A DNA stretch of 31,213 nucleotides from JAHRAH01 sp051009015 (GTDB taxonomy: Bacteria > Pseudomonadota > Gammaproteobacteria > Tethybacterales > Persebacteraceae): contig JBPCWZ010000201.1 of the NCBI GenBank assembly GCA_051009015.1, positions 1-31,213 on the forward strand. Reading direction: 5' to 3'. The notes under the pieces were generated by a model that made no database searches, was not told where the DNA came from, and worked only from the letters and a program-made list of their open reading frames with translations. The translations under genes and the position numbers were made by a program. Position 1 is the stretch's first letter. Every line of letters starts with the position of its first letter. Positions 6,585 to 16,311 of this stretch are shown in pieces.

Positions 6585-7715
6585 ATGTCACAAACGCCGC
6601 AAGTTATCGTTGGTTGCGAGGTTCTGGAACGCTCCAGAGCCGTCCGGGTCCGCTGGCAGGACGGGGAGCAGGATTTTCACGCCCTGATGCTCAGGGACAA
6701 CTGCTTCTGCGAAAAATGCTACAACAAAGAAGTGGGGGAGCGTGCGGCAAAAACATCGTCCATTTCCTCCGATACTTCGGTGTTTTCGGCGACGGTTGCC
6801 GGCGGCCGCCTTGCCGTTGTCTGGCAGGACGGGCATCTGTCCGAATACGAATCCGAATGGCTGAGGAAAAATTCCCTGCATTTTGGCGCGGATGAAACCG
6901 AGATTTTCCCGCACACCTGGGGGCGGGATGTTTTCCTTCCCCGCTTTTTGTACGGGCAATTGCTGGCGGACGAAAGCGCGCTGCTTGATTTTCTTTCGCA
7001 CTTCCGCGATTATGGAATAGCCATGATAGAGGGGGTGCCCCGGAAGAAAAGCGAATGCGAGAGGTTTGCCAATCATATCGCATATGTGCGCGAGATTGCT
7101 TTTGACCGCGTTGCGGACATCAGGGTTTCCGCGGGCGCATACACGCAGGGATTTACCGACACGGCGCTTTCGCTGCACACCGACTGCTCCGGATACAGTT
7201 GGCCACCGAATGTTTTTCTTTTTCACTGCCTCGACAACAGCGTCAGCGGCGGCGAGAGCGTTTATGCGGACGGGCAGGATATTGTCGAGCGGATGCGGGA
7301 ACGGGACCCCGTGGGGTTTGATTTTCTTGCCAAAACGCCCGTGTTGTTCCGGCTGTATTCCAAAGCGGCGGATACGCTGCATTCTGCGCCGGTTATCTGT
7401 TTGGACGAGTGGAACAATCTTGGCATTCTCCGCTATGCCAACTGGGCGTTTCAACCTGTTAGAATGTCGCTGCGTGACACGGAGATCTATTATGCCGCAT
7501 ACCGCTCGATCAGCGAGTTGATTGAGGCGCCCGAAAACCGGCTGACTCTGAAAGTGCGCCCCGGCGAAATGATGATGGTCAATAACCATCGCGTTTTGCA
7601 CGGGCGCAACGCATTTGATTCCAAAAGCGGCAGCAGGCACTTTCAGCAGGTTTATATGGAAATGGACGACATTATGGGGCGCATCCGCATCCTCCGCAAC
7701 AAAGCGGCGGCATGA
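6585..7715 (+). CDS. Gamma-butyrobetaine hydroxylase-like 2-oxoglutarate/Fe(II) dioxygenase
   Basis: The 376-residue protein has both parts of the BBOX/TMLD family. The N-terminal zinc domain carries C40, C42, C45 and H84, matching the spacing of the human enzyme. The TauD-like catalytic domain has the iron triad H198-x-D200 (LHTD) and H339 (VLHG), with R351 as the likely 2-oxoglutarate contact. Family members hydroxylate gamma-butyrobetaine to carnitine, or trimethyllysine. Which substrate is used here is not decidable by eye. The open frame extends upstream to 6426, but that part would overlap the HxlR start and resembles nothing, so I chose the ATG at 6585. Its stop overlaps the transporter start, which implies one transcript. 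Confidence 0.88.
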   Translation: MSQTPQVIVGCEVLERSRAVRVRWQDGEQDFHALMLRDNCFCEKCYNKEVGERAAKTSSISSDTSVFSATVAGGRLAVVWQDGHLSEYESEWLRKNSLHFGADETEIFPHTWGRDVFLPRFLYGQLLADESALLDFLSHFRDYGIAMIEGVPRKKSECERFANHIAYVREIAFDRVADIRVSAGAYTQGFTDTALSLHTDCSGYSWPPNVFLFHCLDNSVSGGESVYADGQDIVERMRERDPVGFDFLAKTPVLFRLYSKAADTLHSAPVICLDEWNNLGILRYANWAFQPVRMSLRDTEIYYAAYRSISELIEAPENRLTLKVRPGEMMMVNNHRVLHGRNAFDSKSGSRHFQQVYMEMDDIMGRIRILRNKAAA

Positions 7716-8632
7716 CAAAAGGCGGCATTATTGCGGTAGAGGGTGTCTTTCTGGTGCTTTGGAGTTCCGGTTTTATCGGGGCGAAATACGGCTTGCCATA
7801 TGCCGGGACTTTTACATTGCTGTTTTTCCGTTATTTGATACTGACCGTTGTCCTTTTTGGCTGGCTGGCAATGTCGGGAAAGTTGCGCCGGATTGGCAGC
7901 TCAAAACAAATACGCCATGCGGTTTTTATAGGGTTGCTGGCGCATTTTGCCTGGCTGGTCGCCGTTTTGGAAGCGACGGATCTGGGCGTGCCGCCCGGCA
8001 CTGTGGCTTTAATTGCCGCCCTTCAGCCGATGGTTACCGGCATTCTTGCGGGACCGGTGCTTGGCGAAAGAGTTAATGTTTGGCAGTGGGGCGGGCTTTT
8101 TGCCGGTTTTCTGGGCGTGTTGCTGGTCGTCGGCGACAGGGTGGAAATAGACGAAACTGTGCCGTGGTGGGCGTATGCGGTGCCGCTGATATCAACGATC
8201 AGTTTGACTTTGGCGACTTTGTATCAGCGTTCTTTGGAAACACGCACATCGGAAGGATTTTTGCCTGTGATAAACAATCTTGCCGTGCAGTGCGCCGCAA
8301 CAACCGTTGTTTTGCTACCGCTGGCGGCGGGCATTGAAGGAATGGAGGCGGAGTGGAATGGCGAATTTGTTTTTGCCCTGGGCTGGCTGACTTTTGTTGT
8401 TTCGCTGGGTGCATATGGAATGCTGATTTTTCTGGTTAAAAAATGCCCGGCAACCCGTGTTGCGAGTTTGCTGTATCTGACGCCGCCCGTCACCATGATT
8501 ATGGATTATCTCGTATTCGGAAGCCTGGTAACCATAAACGGGCTTGTGGGACTTGTCATCGCCTCGGCGGGTGTTTTTCTTGTCCGCCTGGGCGGATTTC
8601 CAACAAAAAAAGCCGCAGTTGGCAAAAAGTAA
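7712..8632 (+). CDS. EamA/DMT-family transporter
   Basis: This 306-residue, strongly hydrophobic protein should have about ten membrane helices in two five-helix EamA halves. The first half runs from about residue 5 to 140 with WSSGFIGAKYG, a typical start of the family, and PPGTVALIAALQPMVTGIL. The second runs from about 150 to 295, ending in YLTPPVTMIMDYLVFGS. The family exports or imports small metabolites across the inner membrane. The start overlaps the dioxygenase stop by four bases (ATGA), so it probably moves the substrate or product of that enzyme, for example a betaine or carnitine. That link is inferred from position only. Confidence 0.9.
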   Translation: MTKGGIIAVEGVFLVLWSSGFIGAKYGLPYAGTFTLLFFRYLILTVVLFGWLAMSGKLRRIGSSKQIRHAVFIGLLAHFAWLVAVLEATDLGVPPGTVALIAALQPMVTGILAGPVLGERVNVWQWGGLFAGFLGVLLVVGDRVEIDETVPWWAYAVPLISTISLTLATLYQRSLETRTSEGFLPVINNLAVQCAATTVVLLPLAAGIEGMEAEWNGEFVFALGWLTFVVSLGAYGMLIFLVKKCPATRVASLLYLTPPVTMIMDYLVFGSLVTINGLVGLVIASAGVFLVRLGGFPTKKAAVGKK

Positions 8633-8690
8633 CAAGCCGGCAGTTTTATCCTCCATCAACGCCTTGACGCCGGCCGGCAAAGGGCGGGGG

Positions 8691-9572
8691 CTATCCGAAC
8701 TTGCGGGAATATTCTCCGACGATGTCGCCTTTGCGGAAGCCGGGGGTGCTTGTTGTGTTTCGGGCTGCTAACTTGGCATAATCAATTTCGGAATATAATC
8801 GCCGCCGGGAGCGTTTGTTTGCCGGGGCGAAGAGCATCCATTGCTTGTGTTTTTCGCATTTTTGCGGGTTGGTTTCGCGGCGGGTGTAATCCTGCCATCC
8901 TTGCGACGGCACGGCAAAATCAAACTTCTCCCCGAATACTTTTAATGCCCCCGGCGTGTTGTTATACTGCCACATTGCAAAATCATCGTGGCATATCGGC
9001 GGCGGGGAAAACAGGCGCATATCATTAAGGCGCATTGCATCATCGCCCGCCAAATGCGTCCATACCTGAAACTCGGTATTGACGGCAAACTTTTTGCCGT
9101 CCGGTGTTTGGAATGCATCGCGCGGCAAAGGGGCGGAAAAAACCCATCGCCATTTGTCCGGCATTTGCTTGTGAATGAAATGCTTGCGAAAGATGACCGG
9201 AACAATAAACGCAATGGTGTCCGCCATCCGTGCGGCGCGATGAAAAAATGCCAGCGCCGTTTTGCCGCGCAAGCCAAAAGGCGGATTGCCGATGACAACC
9301 GTCAAATGTTGCGGATGCCGCCAAACATCGGGCGGCAAAGAATCGGCGCGCAAAAAATCACCGCGCACAAACGCTTGCCGCAGCGGGGCGATATCCATCG
9401 CCAAACGCCGCGAAGGCGGAAGAATATCATAAAACGCCCCGCCGCCCGCGGCGGGTTCGACAAAAAACAAATCATCCGCCCCGCCGGTGAGTTTTGCCAA
9501 AACCGGCAACAACGCCCGCCAGCATTCCGCCGCAATAACTTCGCGGGTAAAAAACCGGTCCAAGCCCGCCAT
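8691..9572 (-). CDS. Adenine-N6 DNA methyltransferase-like protein
   Basis: The 293-residue protein has SAM-binding motif I as EPAAGGGAF (residues 39-47) and catalytic motif IV as NPPFG (96-100), spaced as in gamma-type N6-adenine methyltransferases. FFTREVIA near the N-terminus resembles the FxT helix before motif I. The C-terminal half (130-293) has no domain I recognise and no clear target-recognition unit. It starts five bases after the restriction-modification gene, with AAGGCG inside that gene's end as a possible ribosome-binding site, so the two are co-expressed. It may protect hemimethylated or second-strand sites for that system, or be a phage-derived modifier. Target and activity are unknown. 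Confidence 0.75.
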   Translation of the reverse strand: MAGLDRFFTREVIAAECWRALLPVLAKLTGGADDLFFVEPAAGGGAFYDILPPSRRLAMDIAPLRQAFVRGDFLRADSLPPDVWRHPQHLTVVIGNPPFGLRGKTALAFFHRAARMADTIAFIVPVIFRKHFIHKQMPDKWRWVFSAPLPRDAFQTPDGKKFAVNTEFQVWTHLAGDDAMRLNDMRLFSPPPICHDDFAMWQYNNTPGALKVFGEKFDFAVPSQGWQDYTRRETNPQKCEKHKQWMLFAPANKRSRRRLYSEIDYAKLAARNTTSTPGFRKGDIVGEYSRKFG

Positions 9573-9577
9573 TCTTG

Positions 9578-11746
9578 TTATGTCGCCTTAAACAACTGCG
9601 AAGCGAATTGTTCCTTGGCATCGGCAAGCGCGGCGGCGGCGGCATTTACCTTTTCCTGCGCGGCTTTGACGGCGGCGATGATTTTCCGCTGTTTGGCTAT
9701 CGGCGGTAGCGGCACCATCAGCGCCAAAATATCCCGCTCTTTGTAGTTTTCTCGCCCGGTGGTATCCACAACAGACAAAGTCGGCACAACTTTATCCAGC
9801 GCCCAAAACAAAAAATCGCGGTCGGCGCGGCTTTCGTCAATGATGCATGCCAGATATGTGGAAGTGCCGTGATATTCCGCATCGCTGAATGCAAACAGGC
9901 CGTCTTGGGTGTGCAGGCGGGAAAAAACCAAATCGCCCGGCAGTATGCGGTGGCGGTTTTTGACCGACACATTAAAACCAAGCCGCTCCTCGCGCAGATA
10001 AATCCGGTGGTCTTTGCTGCGCATTCCCGGTTCGCGGCACAGCATATCGGCGGTTATGGCTATCGGGCGCTTGGCGACTTTGACAATATCGCCAAGCGGC
10101 ACCGCGGCGCAGCGCGTTTGCAGAGTTTGCCGCATGGCGGGCTTAAGGGTGTGATGGTTTTTTGCCGATGCCAAATGGCGCAAGCCGTCAATGGCGAGAT
10201 GGCGGTTTTCCACCGCATCGTCCAAATCGTTCTGCCCCGGCAGCGGGTTGCGTTTTTTGTCCAGCGTGTAGCCGTCGTTGCGCACATCAATATATGAAAC
10301 AACGGATTGCCGTTGCCGCTCGCCGCGCCAAAGGGCGTATAGTATGCTGGTTTTCGCCGAAGTAAAACCGCGAAAAATCTCACGCGGCAGTGATATCACG
10401 CGTTTAATCTCCCATTCGCGCACGAGTTTGGCGCGAAAGTCGCCGTAGTTCGGCGCATCCAAAACGCGCTCGGGAACGATAATGCAAACCCTCCCGCCCG
10501 AGCGCCCGGCGGCGGCGCAAAGGCAGTGTTCAATATAATCGCGCTCGTATTCCGGTACAAACGGAATATTGGTAATGACGACATCGTATTTGCCGCGCGC
10601 CTCGCTGTTTTGCAAACTGTCGCGGCGTTCTATGTTGCTGTGCCCGTCTCCGGCGAGAATCATGTTCATCTTTGCCGCACTTGCGGTGCGCGAAATGTCC
10701 GCGCCATAAACGGAATGATTGCGTAGCACATTGCCGCGCCTGATTTGTTCCTCTTCGCTTTCGCCGGGGGCGACGGTTTTTTTCAGGCGGTTAAATGCCG
10801 CCACCAAAATGCCGCCGGTGCCGCAAAAAGGGTCGTATATTTTTTCGCCAAGGCGCGGCGCACAAAGTGCAACCATCGCCGACACGACATGGCGCGGCGT
10901 AAAATATTGCGCCAGGTCGTTTTTTTGCCGGTTATACTGGCGCAAAAAATATTCGTAAGCATCGCCCTTGACATCGGCGTTAATGTCAATCAGGGAATAG
11001 CCGTCCAGACGGGCGATAATCTTTTCCAGCGTCGCCGGGTTTTTAATCTCCACCGTCGGCGCAAACACGCCTTTGTAATGCTTACCGAGACGCCCGATGG
11101 AACGGGCGTAGGTATCAAGCAAATCGCCGCCGGTGCGATTTTTGATGTCGCTCCAATGCGCCGGCAAATCTTTGGCACGCTCATCATTGGCATCGGTTAT
11201 CTCGCTCAATATTTTGAAAAACAAAACCTGCGAAAACTCGGCAAAGGCGTCAATATTCGCCAAACCCTCGCCGCGCAGTGTTTTGCTGGCATCGCGAAAT
11301 ATGGAAATTAACTCGCGGCTGTTTTTGACAACTTCGCCGCGCGCCCAGATGTGCGCGGAGAGAAAATTGAGAAGAAACCCTTCGTCCGGCAACTCGCGCA
11401 CTTCGTCGTTGTTAACCATCAGCGGCTTGCCGTTGGAAGAATGCGCGCTTAAGGTCAACACGCCGTCCGAGGCAAAAACCGTCGGGCAACCAATTTTTTG
11501 GGCATAGTTTAACCCTTGTGCAAGCGCGGCGCGAAGGTCTTTGCCGCGTTTTTTTGCCTCAATAACCGCCAGCGGGCGGGTGCTGCCTTTGCGGTATAAA
11601 ACATAATCGGGCCTGCCGCGCTTCAGCGCGCGGCTTTGCTCTTTTGTTGCTGCTCCTTCGCGGGTTATTTGCGCCGGCTGCCATCCGCCGCTGCGCAGTT
11701 GCCCGTCAATCAATACCCGCGCGTCCGCTTCGTTTGTCTTCGTCAT
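9578..11746 (-). CDS. Single-chain restriction-modification protein (nuclease + N6 methylase + specificity domain)
   Basis: The 722-residue protein combines three units. Residues 40-66 hold a PD-(D/E)XK core (P46-D47, then E63-A64-K65) in an HsdR-N-like domain. Residues 140-500 are an HsdM-type methylase with GDAYEYF (261-267), YFTPRHVV, YDPFCGTGG (motif I, 304-312) and NIPF (motif IV, 393-396; usually NPPF). From about 520 follows an HsdS-like half with one target-recognition region and a coiled C-terminal helix (LPPIAKQRKIIAAVKAAQEK). This layout is that of type IIG or BcgI-like enzymes. The open frame extends to 11905, but the ATG at 11746 is chosen because it shares a base with the aapP stop (TGATG) and begins a normal N-terminus. 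It is coupled to the transporter operon. Confidence 0.85.
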   Translation of the reverse strand: MTKTNEADARVLIDGQLRSGGWQPAQITREGAATKEQSRALKRGRPDYVLYRKGSTRPLAVIEAKKRGKDLRAALAQGLNYAQKIGCPTVFASDGVLTLSAHSSNGKPLMVNNDEVRELPDEGFLLNFLSAHIWARGEVVKNSRELISIFRDASKTLRGEGLANIDAFAEFSQVLFFKILSEITDANDERAKDLPAHWSDIKNRTGGDLLDTYARSIGRLGKHYKGVFAPTVEIKNPATLEKIIARLDGYSLIDINADVKGDAYEYFLRQYNRQKNDLAQYFTPRHVVSAMVALCAPRLGEKIYDPFCGTGGILVAAFNRLKKTVAPGESEEEQIRRGNVLRNHSVYGADISRTASAAKMNMILAGDGHSNIERRDSLQNSEARGKYDVVITNIPFVPEYERDYIEHCLCAAAGRSGGRVCIIVPERVLDAPNYGDFRAKLVREWEIKRVISLPREIFRGFTSAKTSILYALWRGERQRQSVVSYIDVRNDGYTLDKKRNPLPGQNDLDDAVENRHLAIDGLRHLASAKNHHTLKPAMRQTLQTRCAAVPLGDIVKVAKRPIAITADMLCREPGMRSKDHRIYLREERLGFNVSVKNRHRILPGDLVFSRLHTQDGLFAFSDAEYHGTSTYLACIIDESRADRDFLFWALDKVVPTLSVVDTTGRENYKERDILALMVPLPPIAKQRKIIAAVKAAQEKVNAAAAALADAKEQFASQLFKAT

Positions 11747-12525
11747 CAGTGCGACAGTATTTGGCTCAGGAAAAGTTTGGTGCGCTCGTTTTGGGGGTTG
11801 TTGAAGAACTCTTCGGGGGTGTTTTCTTCCACTATTTGCCCTTCGTCCATAAATATCACCCGGTCCGCTACTGTGCGGGCAAAGCCCATCTCGTGCGTTA
11901 CGCATAACATCGTCATCCCCTCGTGCGCCAACTCCACCATTACATCCAGCACTTCTTTTATCATCTCCGGATCCAACGCCGAAGTCGGCTCGTCAAAGAG
12001 CATTACTTTCGGCTTCATGCACAGCGACCGCGCAATCGCAACCCGCTGCTGCTGACCGCCCGACAACTGCCCGGGGTATTTGTCCGCCTGCTCGGGGATC
12101 TTCACCCGTTGCAGGTAATGCATCGCCGCTTCTTCCGCTTCTTTCTTCGGCGTCTTGCGCACCCATATCGGCGCAAGAGTCAAATTCTGCAGCACCGTCA
12201 GATGCGGAAACAAATTAAAGTGCTGGAAAACCATCCCCACTTCGCGCCGCACTTCGTCTATGTGCTTGAGGTCGTCGGTCAATTCGGTGCCGTTGACGAT
12301 TATCGTCCCCTCCTGATGCTCTTCCAGCCGGTTGATGCATCGTATCAAAGTGGATTTGCCGCTGCCCGAAGGACCGCAGATGACGAGTTTTTCGCCGGTG
12401 CAAACTTCCAGATTGATATCGCGCAAAACATGAAACTGCCCGAACCATTTGTTCACGGCGCGCAGGGACATGCACATCCCGCCGTGTGCTTCGCCGCCGC
12501 CTTTGCCGTTGTTTTCTTTCGCCAT
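11746..12525 (-). CDS. aapP: Amino-acid ABC transporter ATP-binding protein
   Basis: The 259-residue protein is the ATPase of a polar or general L-amino-acid importer. It has Walker A GPSGSGKST (51-59), the Q-loop Q101 in FQHFNLFPHLTVLQN, signature LSGGQQQR (154-161), Walker B VMLFDEP with the glutamate, and the D-loop SALDPEM. GGGGGAGA precedes the ATG. It is the last transporter gene of aapJQMP, and the restriction-modification gene starts inside its stop codon. Two ATPase subunits should pair with the AapQ-AapM membrane dimer. Confidence 0.95.
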   Translation of the reverse strand: MAKENNGKGGGEAHGGMCMSLRAVNKWFGQFHVLRDINLEVCTGEKLVICGPSGSGKSTLIRCINRLEEHQEGTIIVNGTELTDDLKHIDEVRREVGMVFQHFNLFPHLTVLQNLTLAPIWVRKTPKKEAEEAAMHYLQRVKIPEQADKYPGQLSGGQQQRVAIARSLCMKPKVMLFDEPTSALDPEMIKEVLDVMVELAHEGMTMLCVTHEMGFARTVADRVIFMDEGQIVEENTPEEFFNNPQNERTKLFLSQILSH

Positions 12526-12549
12526 TGTTTTCTCCCCCTTTTTTTATTA

Positions 12550-13677
12550 TTACCTGCCGGTGTGCAGTTTGCGCTCCAGTGATTGACTGTATCTGGACAT
12601 GCCAAAGCAGCAAACAAAAAAGATTGACGCAACGAAAACATACGCTTCCAAATCATACCCCTTCCACTGCGGCGAGCGCGATGCCGTCTCCGCCATGTTC
12701 AGCAAATCAAACAAGCCGATAATCAAAACCAGCGTTGTGTCCTTAAACAATTCAATGAAGGAATTGACAATGCCCGGGATGGAGATTTTCAGCGCCTGCG
12801 GCATGACGATTAAGCCGCTCTTTTTCCAATAGCCCAAACCCAGCGCATCCGCCGCCTCAAACTGCCCCCGGTCAAGCGCCTGCAAACCGCCCCGTATCGC
12901 TTCCGCTGTGTATGCCGATTGAAAAAGCATAATGCCTATCATCGCCCTTACCATCTTGTCAAAATCCACCCCGGAATGAAAAAACAGGGGCAAAATAACG
13001 GATGCTATGTAGAGCACCGTAATAAGCGGCGCCGCCCGCCACATCTCAATGTAGAAAATGGAAAAGGCGCGTATGACCGGCATATTGGAACGCCGCCCGA
13101 GCGCAAACAATATCCCCAGCGGCAACGCCCCGACAATGCCCACCGCCGCCAAAAAGAAAGTCAGCATAAAACCGCCCCATTGGTCGGTATCCGCCACCGG
13201 CAAACCCAGCCATTCGCCATGCACCAAAGCATAAGCGACAAAGGGAAAGCCGAAAACAATAAACGCGCCCAGATGCAACTTGCGGCGGAAGGCGGGAATA
13301 AAAAGCGGAATCATCAATGCGATAAAAAGCGCAAACATTAATACCGGCCGCCATATCTGGTCCAAATTGCCGCTGTAATATAAACCAAACATCAACTGCA
13401 AAAAACGCACTTTGATAAAAGTCCAGCAGGCACCGGGGGCGTCGACAACTTCGCCGCCGCTTTCGGTCTTGCACGATGCTACCGTGCCGCCGCCGATGGT
13501 CGCCTCCCAAACCAGCCAGTTCAGCGCCGGAGGGGCGAGGTTATACAATATCCACAAAACCAAAAAGGTAATGCCGATATTGAGCGGCGAGGAAAACAAG
13601 TTCGCCCGCATCCAGCCGAGCAAGCCGACGGTGGAAGCCGGGGCGGGGCGCGGGGGGGAGGGCATGAAAACTTGCAC
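12550..13677 (-). CDS. aapM: Amino-acid ABC transporter permease AapM
   Basis: The 375-residue inner-membrane protein has hydrophobic segments at about 30-50, 105-125, 130-150 and five more through residue 365. The permease EAA loop region reads EAADALGLGYWKKSGLIVMPQALKISIPG. SAYTAEAIRGGLQALDRGQ is typical of polar amino-acid permeases. The first codon is GTG at 13677, favoured because AGGGGAG lies nine bases upstream; an ATG at 13665 is possible but farther from that site. It lies five bases after aapQ and forms the channel with it. Confidence 0.93.
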   Translation of the reverse strand: MQVFMPSPPRPAPASTVGLLGWMRANLFSSPLNIGITFLVLWILYNLAPPALNWLVWEATIGGGTVASCKTESGGEVVDAPGACWTFIKVRFLQLMFGLYYSGNLDQIWRPVLMFALFIALMIPLFIPAFRRKLHLGAFIVFGFPFVAYALVHGEWLGLPVADTDQWGGFMLTFFLAAVGIVGALPLGILFALGRRSNMPVIRAFSIFYIEMWRAAPLITVLYIASVILPLFFHSGVDFDKMVRAMIGIMLFQSAYTAEAIRGGLQALDRGQFEAADALGLGYWKKSGLIVMPQALKISIPGIVNSFIELFKDTTLVLIIGLFDLLNMAETASRSPQWKGYDLEAYVFVASIFFVCCFGMSRYSQSLERKLHTGR

Positions 13678-13682
13678 CGGTA

Positions 13683-14867
13683 TTATCTCCCCTGCAACTG
13701 CACTTTGGTGTTATACCAATTAAGCAGCACCGAAGTCAAAAGCGACAAAGTCCAATACACTCCTATCGTCATCGCGATGATAACGAGCGATTGCCCGGTT
13801 TGATTTAGCGATATGCCCGCCCAAACATTGACCAGATCCGGATAGCCGATGGCAACGGCGAGCGAGGAGTTTTTTGTTGCATTCAAAAACTGGCTGATGG
13901 TCGGCGGGATTATCACGCGCATCGCCTGCGGGATAACCACCAGTTTCAAGTTTGCGCCGTGGCGCAAGCCCAAAGAACGCGCCGCTTCGGTCTGCCCCTT
14001 GTCGACCGCATTAATGCCGCCGCGGACATTCTCGGCGATGAAAGCCGCCGTGTATGTTGTCAGCCCGACCCACAGGGCGATGAAAATAAGCGGCACCCGC
14101 CCGCCGCCGCGGTAGTTTAATCCTTTCAGTTGCGCGTAATCAAACGACACATGCCCGCCGGAAAGCAGCAGCGCCAAAAACAGAGCGACAACAACAACCG
14201 CCGCCGATGCCAAAAACAGGGGGAAAGATTGACCGGTTTTCTCCTGCCGCTTTCTTGACCATTTTTTCATCACGACAATGGCGACAACGGCAACCGCCAT
14301 CGCAACAATAAATATTGCCGCGCCGGTGGCGGTCAATTCCGGCTGCGGGAAATACAAGCCCGCTTTATTGAGAATAAACCCTTCTCCCAAAATCCAACTT
14401 TCGCGCGGCGCCGGCACAAGCGGCAAAAACACCGCAAAGTTCCAGCATAACAATTGCAAAAGGAGCGGCGTGTTGCGAAATACTTCAATATAACAGGCGG
14501 CAAGTTTTGCCAGCAGCCAGTTCGGCGACAGGCGCAAAACGCCGACAAAAAAGCCCAGCGTCGTCGCGCCGATGATGGCGGCGATGCTGATGAGAACGGT
14601 GTTTTGCACGCCGATGATGAACACATCCCAATAGACCGACTCGCCCAGCGTGAAAGACCACAGCGGGGCAAAATCCAGCGGAATGTCAAACGGCGCAATG
14701 TCGTCAAAAAAGTGCAAACCTATTTTGATGCCGCGCTCTTCCATATTGTGCGCGGTGTTTTTGGCGATGGTGATTATCGCCCACAACAGCCCGGCGACCA
14801 AAGCGCCCTGAAAAAACAAGGCGCGCATGACGGGGTCGCGCCGCCATGGTATTTTATTACGGCGCAT
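13683..14867 (-). CDS. aapQ: Amino-acid ABC transporter permease AapQ
   Basis: The 394-residue protein has a first membrane helix at about 15-35, a long loop, and then the conserved permease half. There, YTAAFIAENVRGGINAVDKGQTEAARSLGLRHG and IPQAMRVIIPPTISQFLNATKNSS match the EAA-loop pattern of AapQ/BztB. Residues 195-240 contain an extra helix and a basic stretch (KKWSRKRQEK) on the cytoplasmic side. The ribosome-binding site at 14867 is weak. A terminator-like hairpin lies between aapJ and this gene, so expression is probably lower than for the binding protein. Confidence 0.93.
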   Translation of the reverse strand: MRRNKIPWRRDPVMRALFFQGALVAGLLWAIITIAKNTAHNMEERGIKIGLHFFDDIAPFDIPLDFAPLWSFTLGESVYWDVFIIGVQNTVLISIAAIIGATTLGFFVGVLRLSPNWLLAKLAACYIEVFRNTPLLLQLLCWNFAVFLPLVPAPRESWILGEGFILNKAGLYFPQPELTATGAAIFIVAMAVAVVAIVVMKKWSRKRQEKTGQSFPLFLASAAVVVVALFLALLLSGGHVSFDYAQLKGLNYRGGGRVPLIFIALWVGLTTYTAAFIAENVRGGINAVDKGQTEAARSLGLRHGANLKLVVIPQAMRVIIPPTISQFLNATKNSSLAVAIGYPDLVNVWAGISLNQTGQSLVIIAMTIGVYWTLSLLTSVLLNWYNTKVQLQGR

Positions 14868-15005
14868 AGCCGGTTATTTGGCAAGCATCGCAAGCATAAC
14901 GGCAGGCAAACCGGCGCGCGTTGCCGGCGCTTTGTTGTTATCGTTTTGGCTTGTCATGGCATCCGTCGCATTGCTGCTTGTCATCATTCCATCTTATCAC
15001 AACTA

Positions 15006-15058
15006 AAAGAAAATAAAATAAAACGCGGGCGGGCGGGGTATTTTGCCGCCCGCCGCGT
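15006..15058 (-). terminator. Attenuator-type terminator between aapJ and aapQ
   Basis: Read on the minus strand, a GC-rich stem downstream of the aapJ stop (arms about 15023-15039 and 15046-15058, loop AAAATA) is followed by TTTTATTTTATTTTC (about 15020 to 15006). This is a good intrinsic terminator. Since aapQMP continue in the same direction, it probably stops most transcripts and keeps the binding protein in excess over the membrane parts, as is common in such operons. No gene is seen in the remaining gap 14868-15005. Confidence 0.75.
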
Positions 15059-15082
15059 TGTGGCATTATCTGCCGCCGATGA

Positions 15083-16105
<1,023 letters not shown>

Positions 16106-16311
16106 GGTTTTGACTCCTTGTTATGATTGTTGTGTTTTGCCCGGCGCAAACACTTCATGCCGGGCGAGGCGATTATAACCCGATTTTGCCGAAAAAATAC
16201 CAAATCGGCGCCATTTGGCAATTTCCCGCCCCGCCCGCCGCTTTGCATCGCCGCGATAATATGCCGGTAATGTGTGGGTTAGAATAGCCGCAGGCAAGGA
16301 GAGGCAAACGC
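16106..16311. promoter_or_regulatory. Divergent control region between aapJ and sarcosine oxidase operon 1
   Basis: This 206-base gap must carry promoters in both directions. A TAGAAT (16280-16285) lies 26 bases before the soxB GTG and is a possible -10, without a convincing -35. GCCATTTGGCAATTT (16210-16224) is identical to part of the composite repeat, so a remnant copy may sit here. An AAATCGG/CCGATTT inverted pair surrounds a run of A (about 16178-16208) and could be an operator or a hairpin. No gene is seen. Confidence 0.4.
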
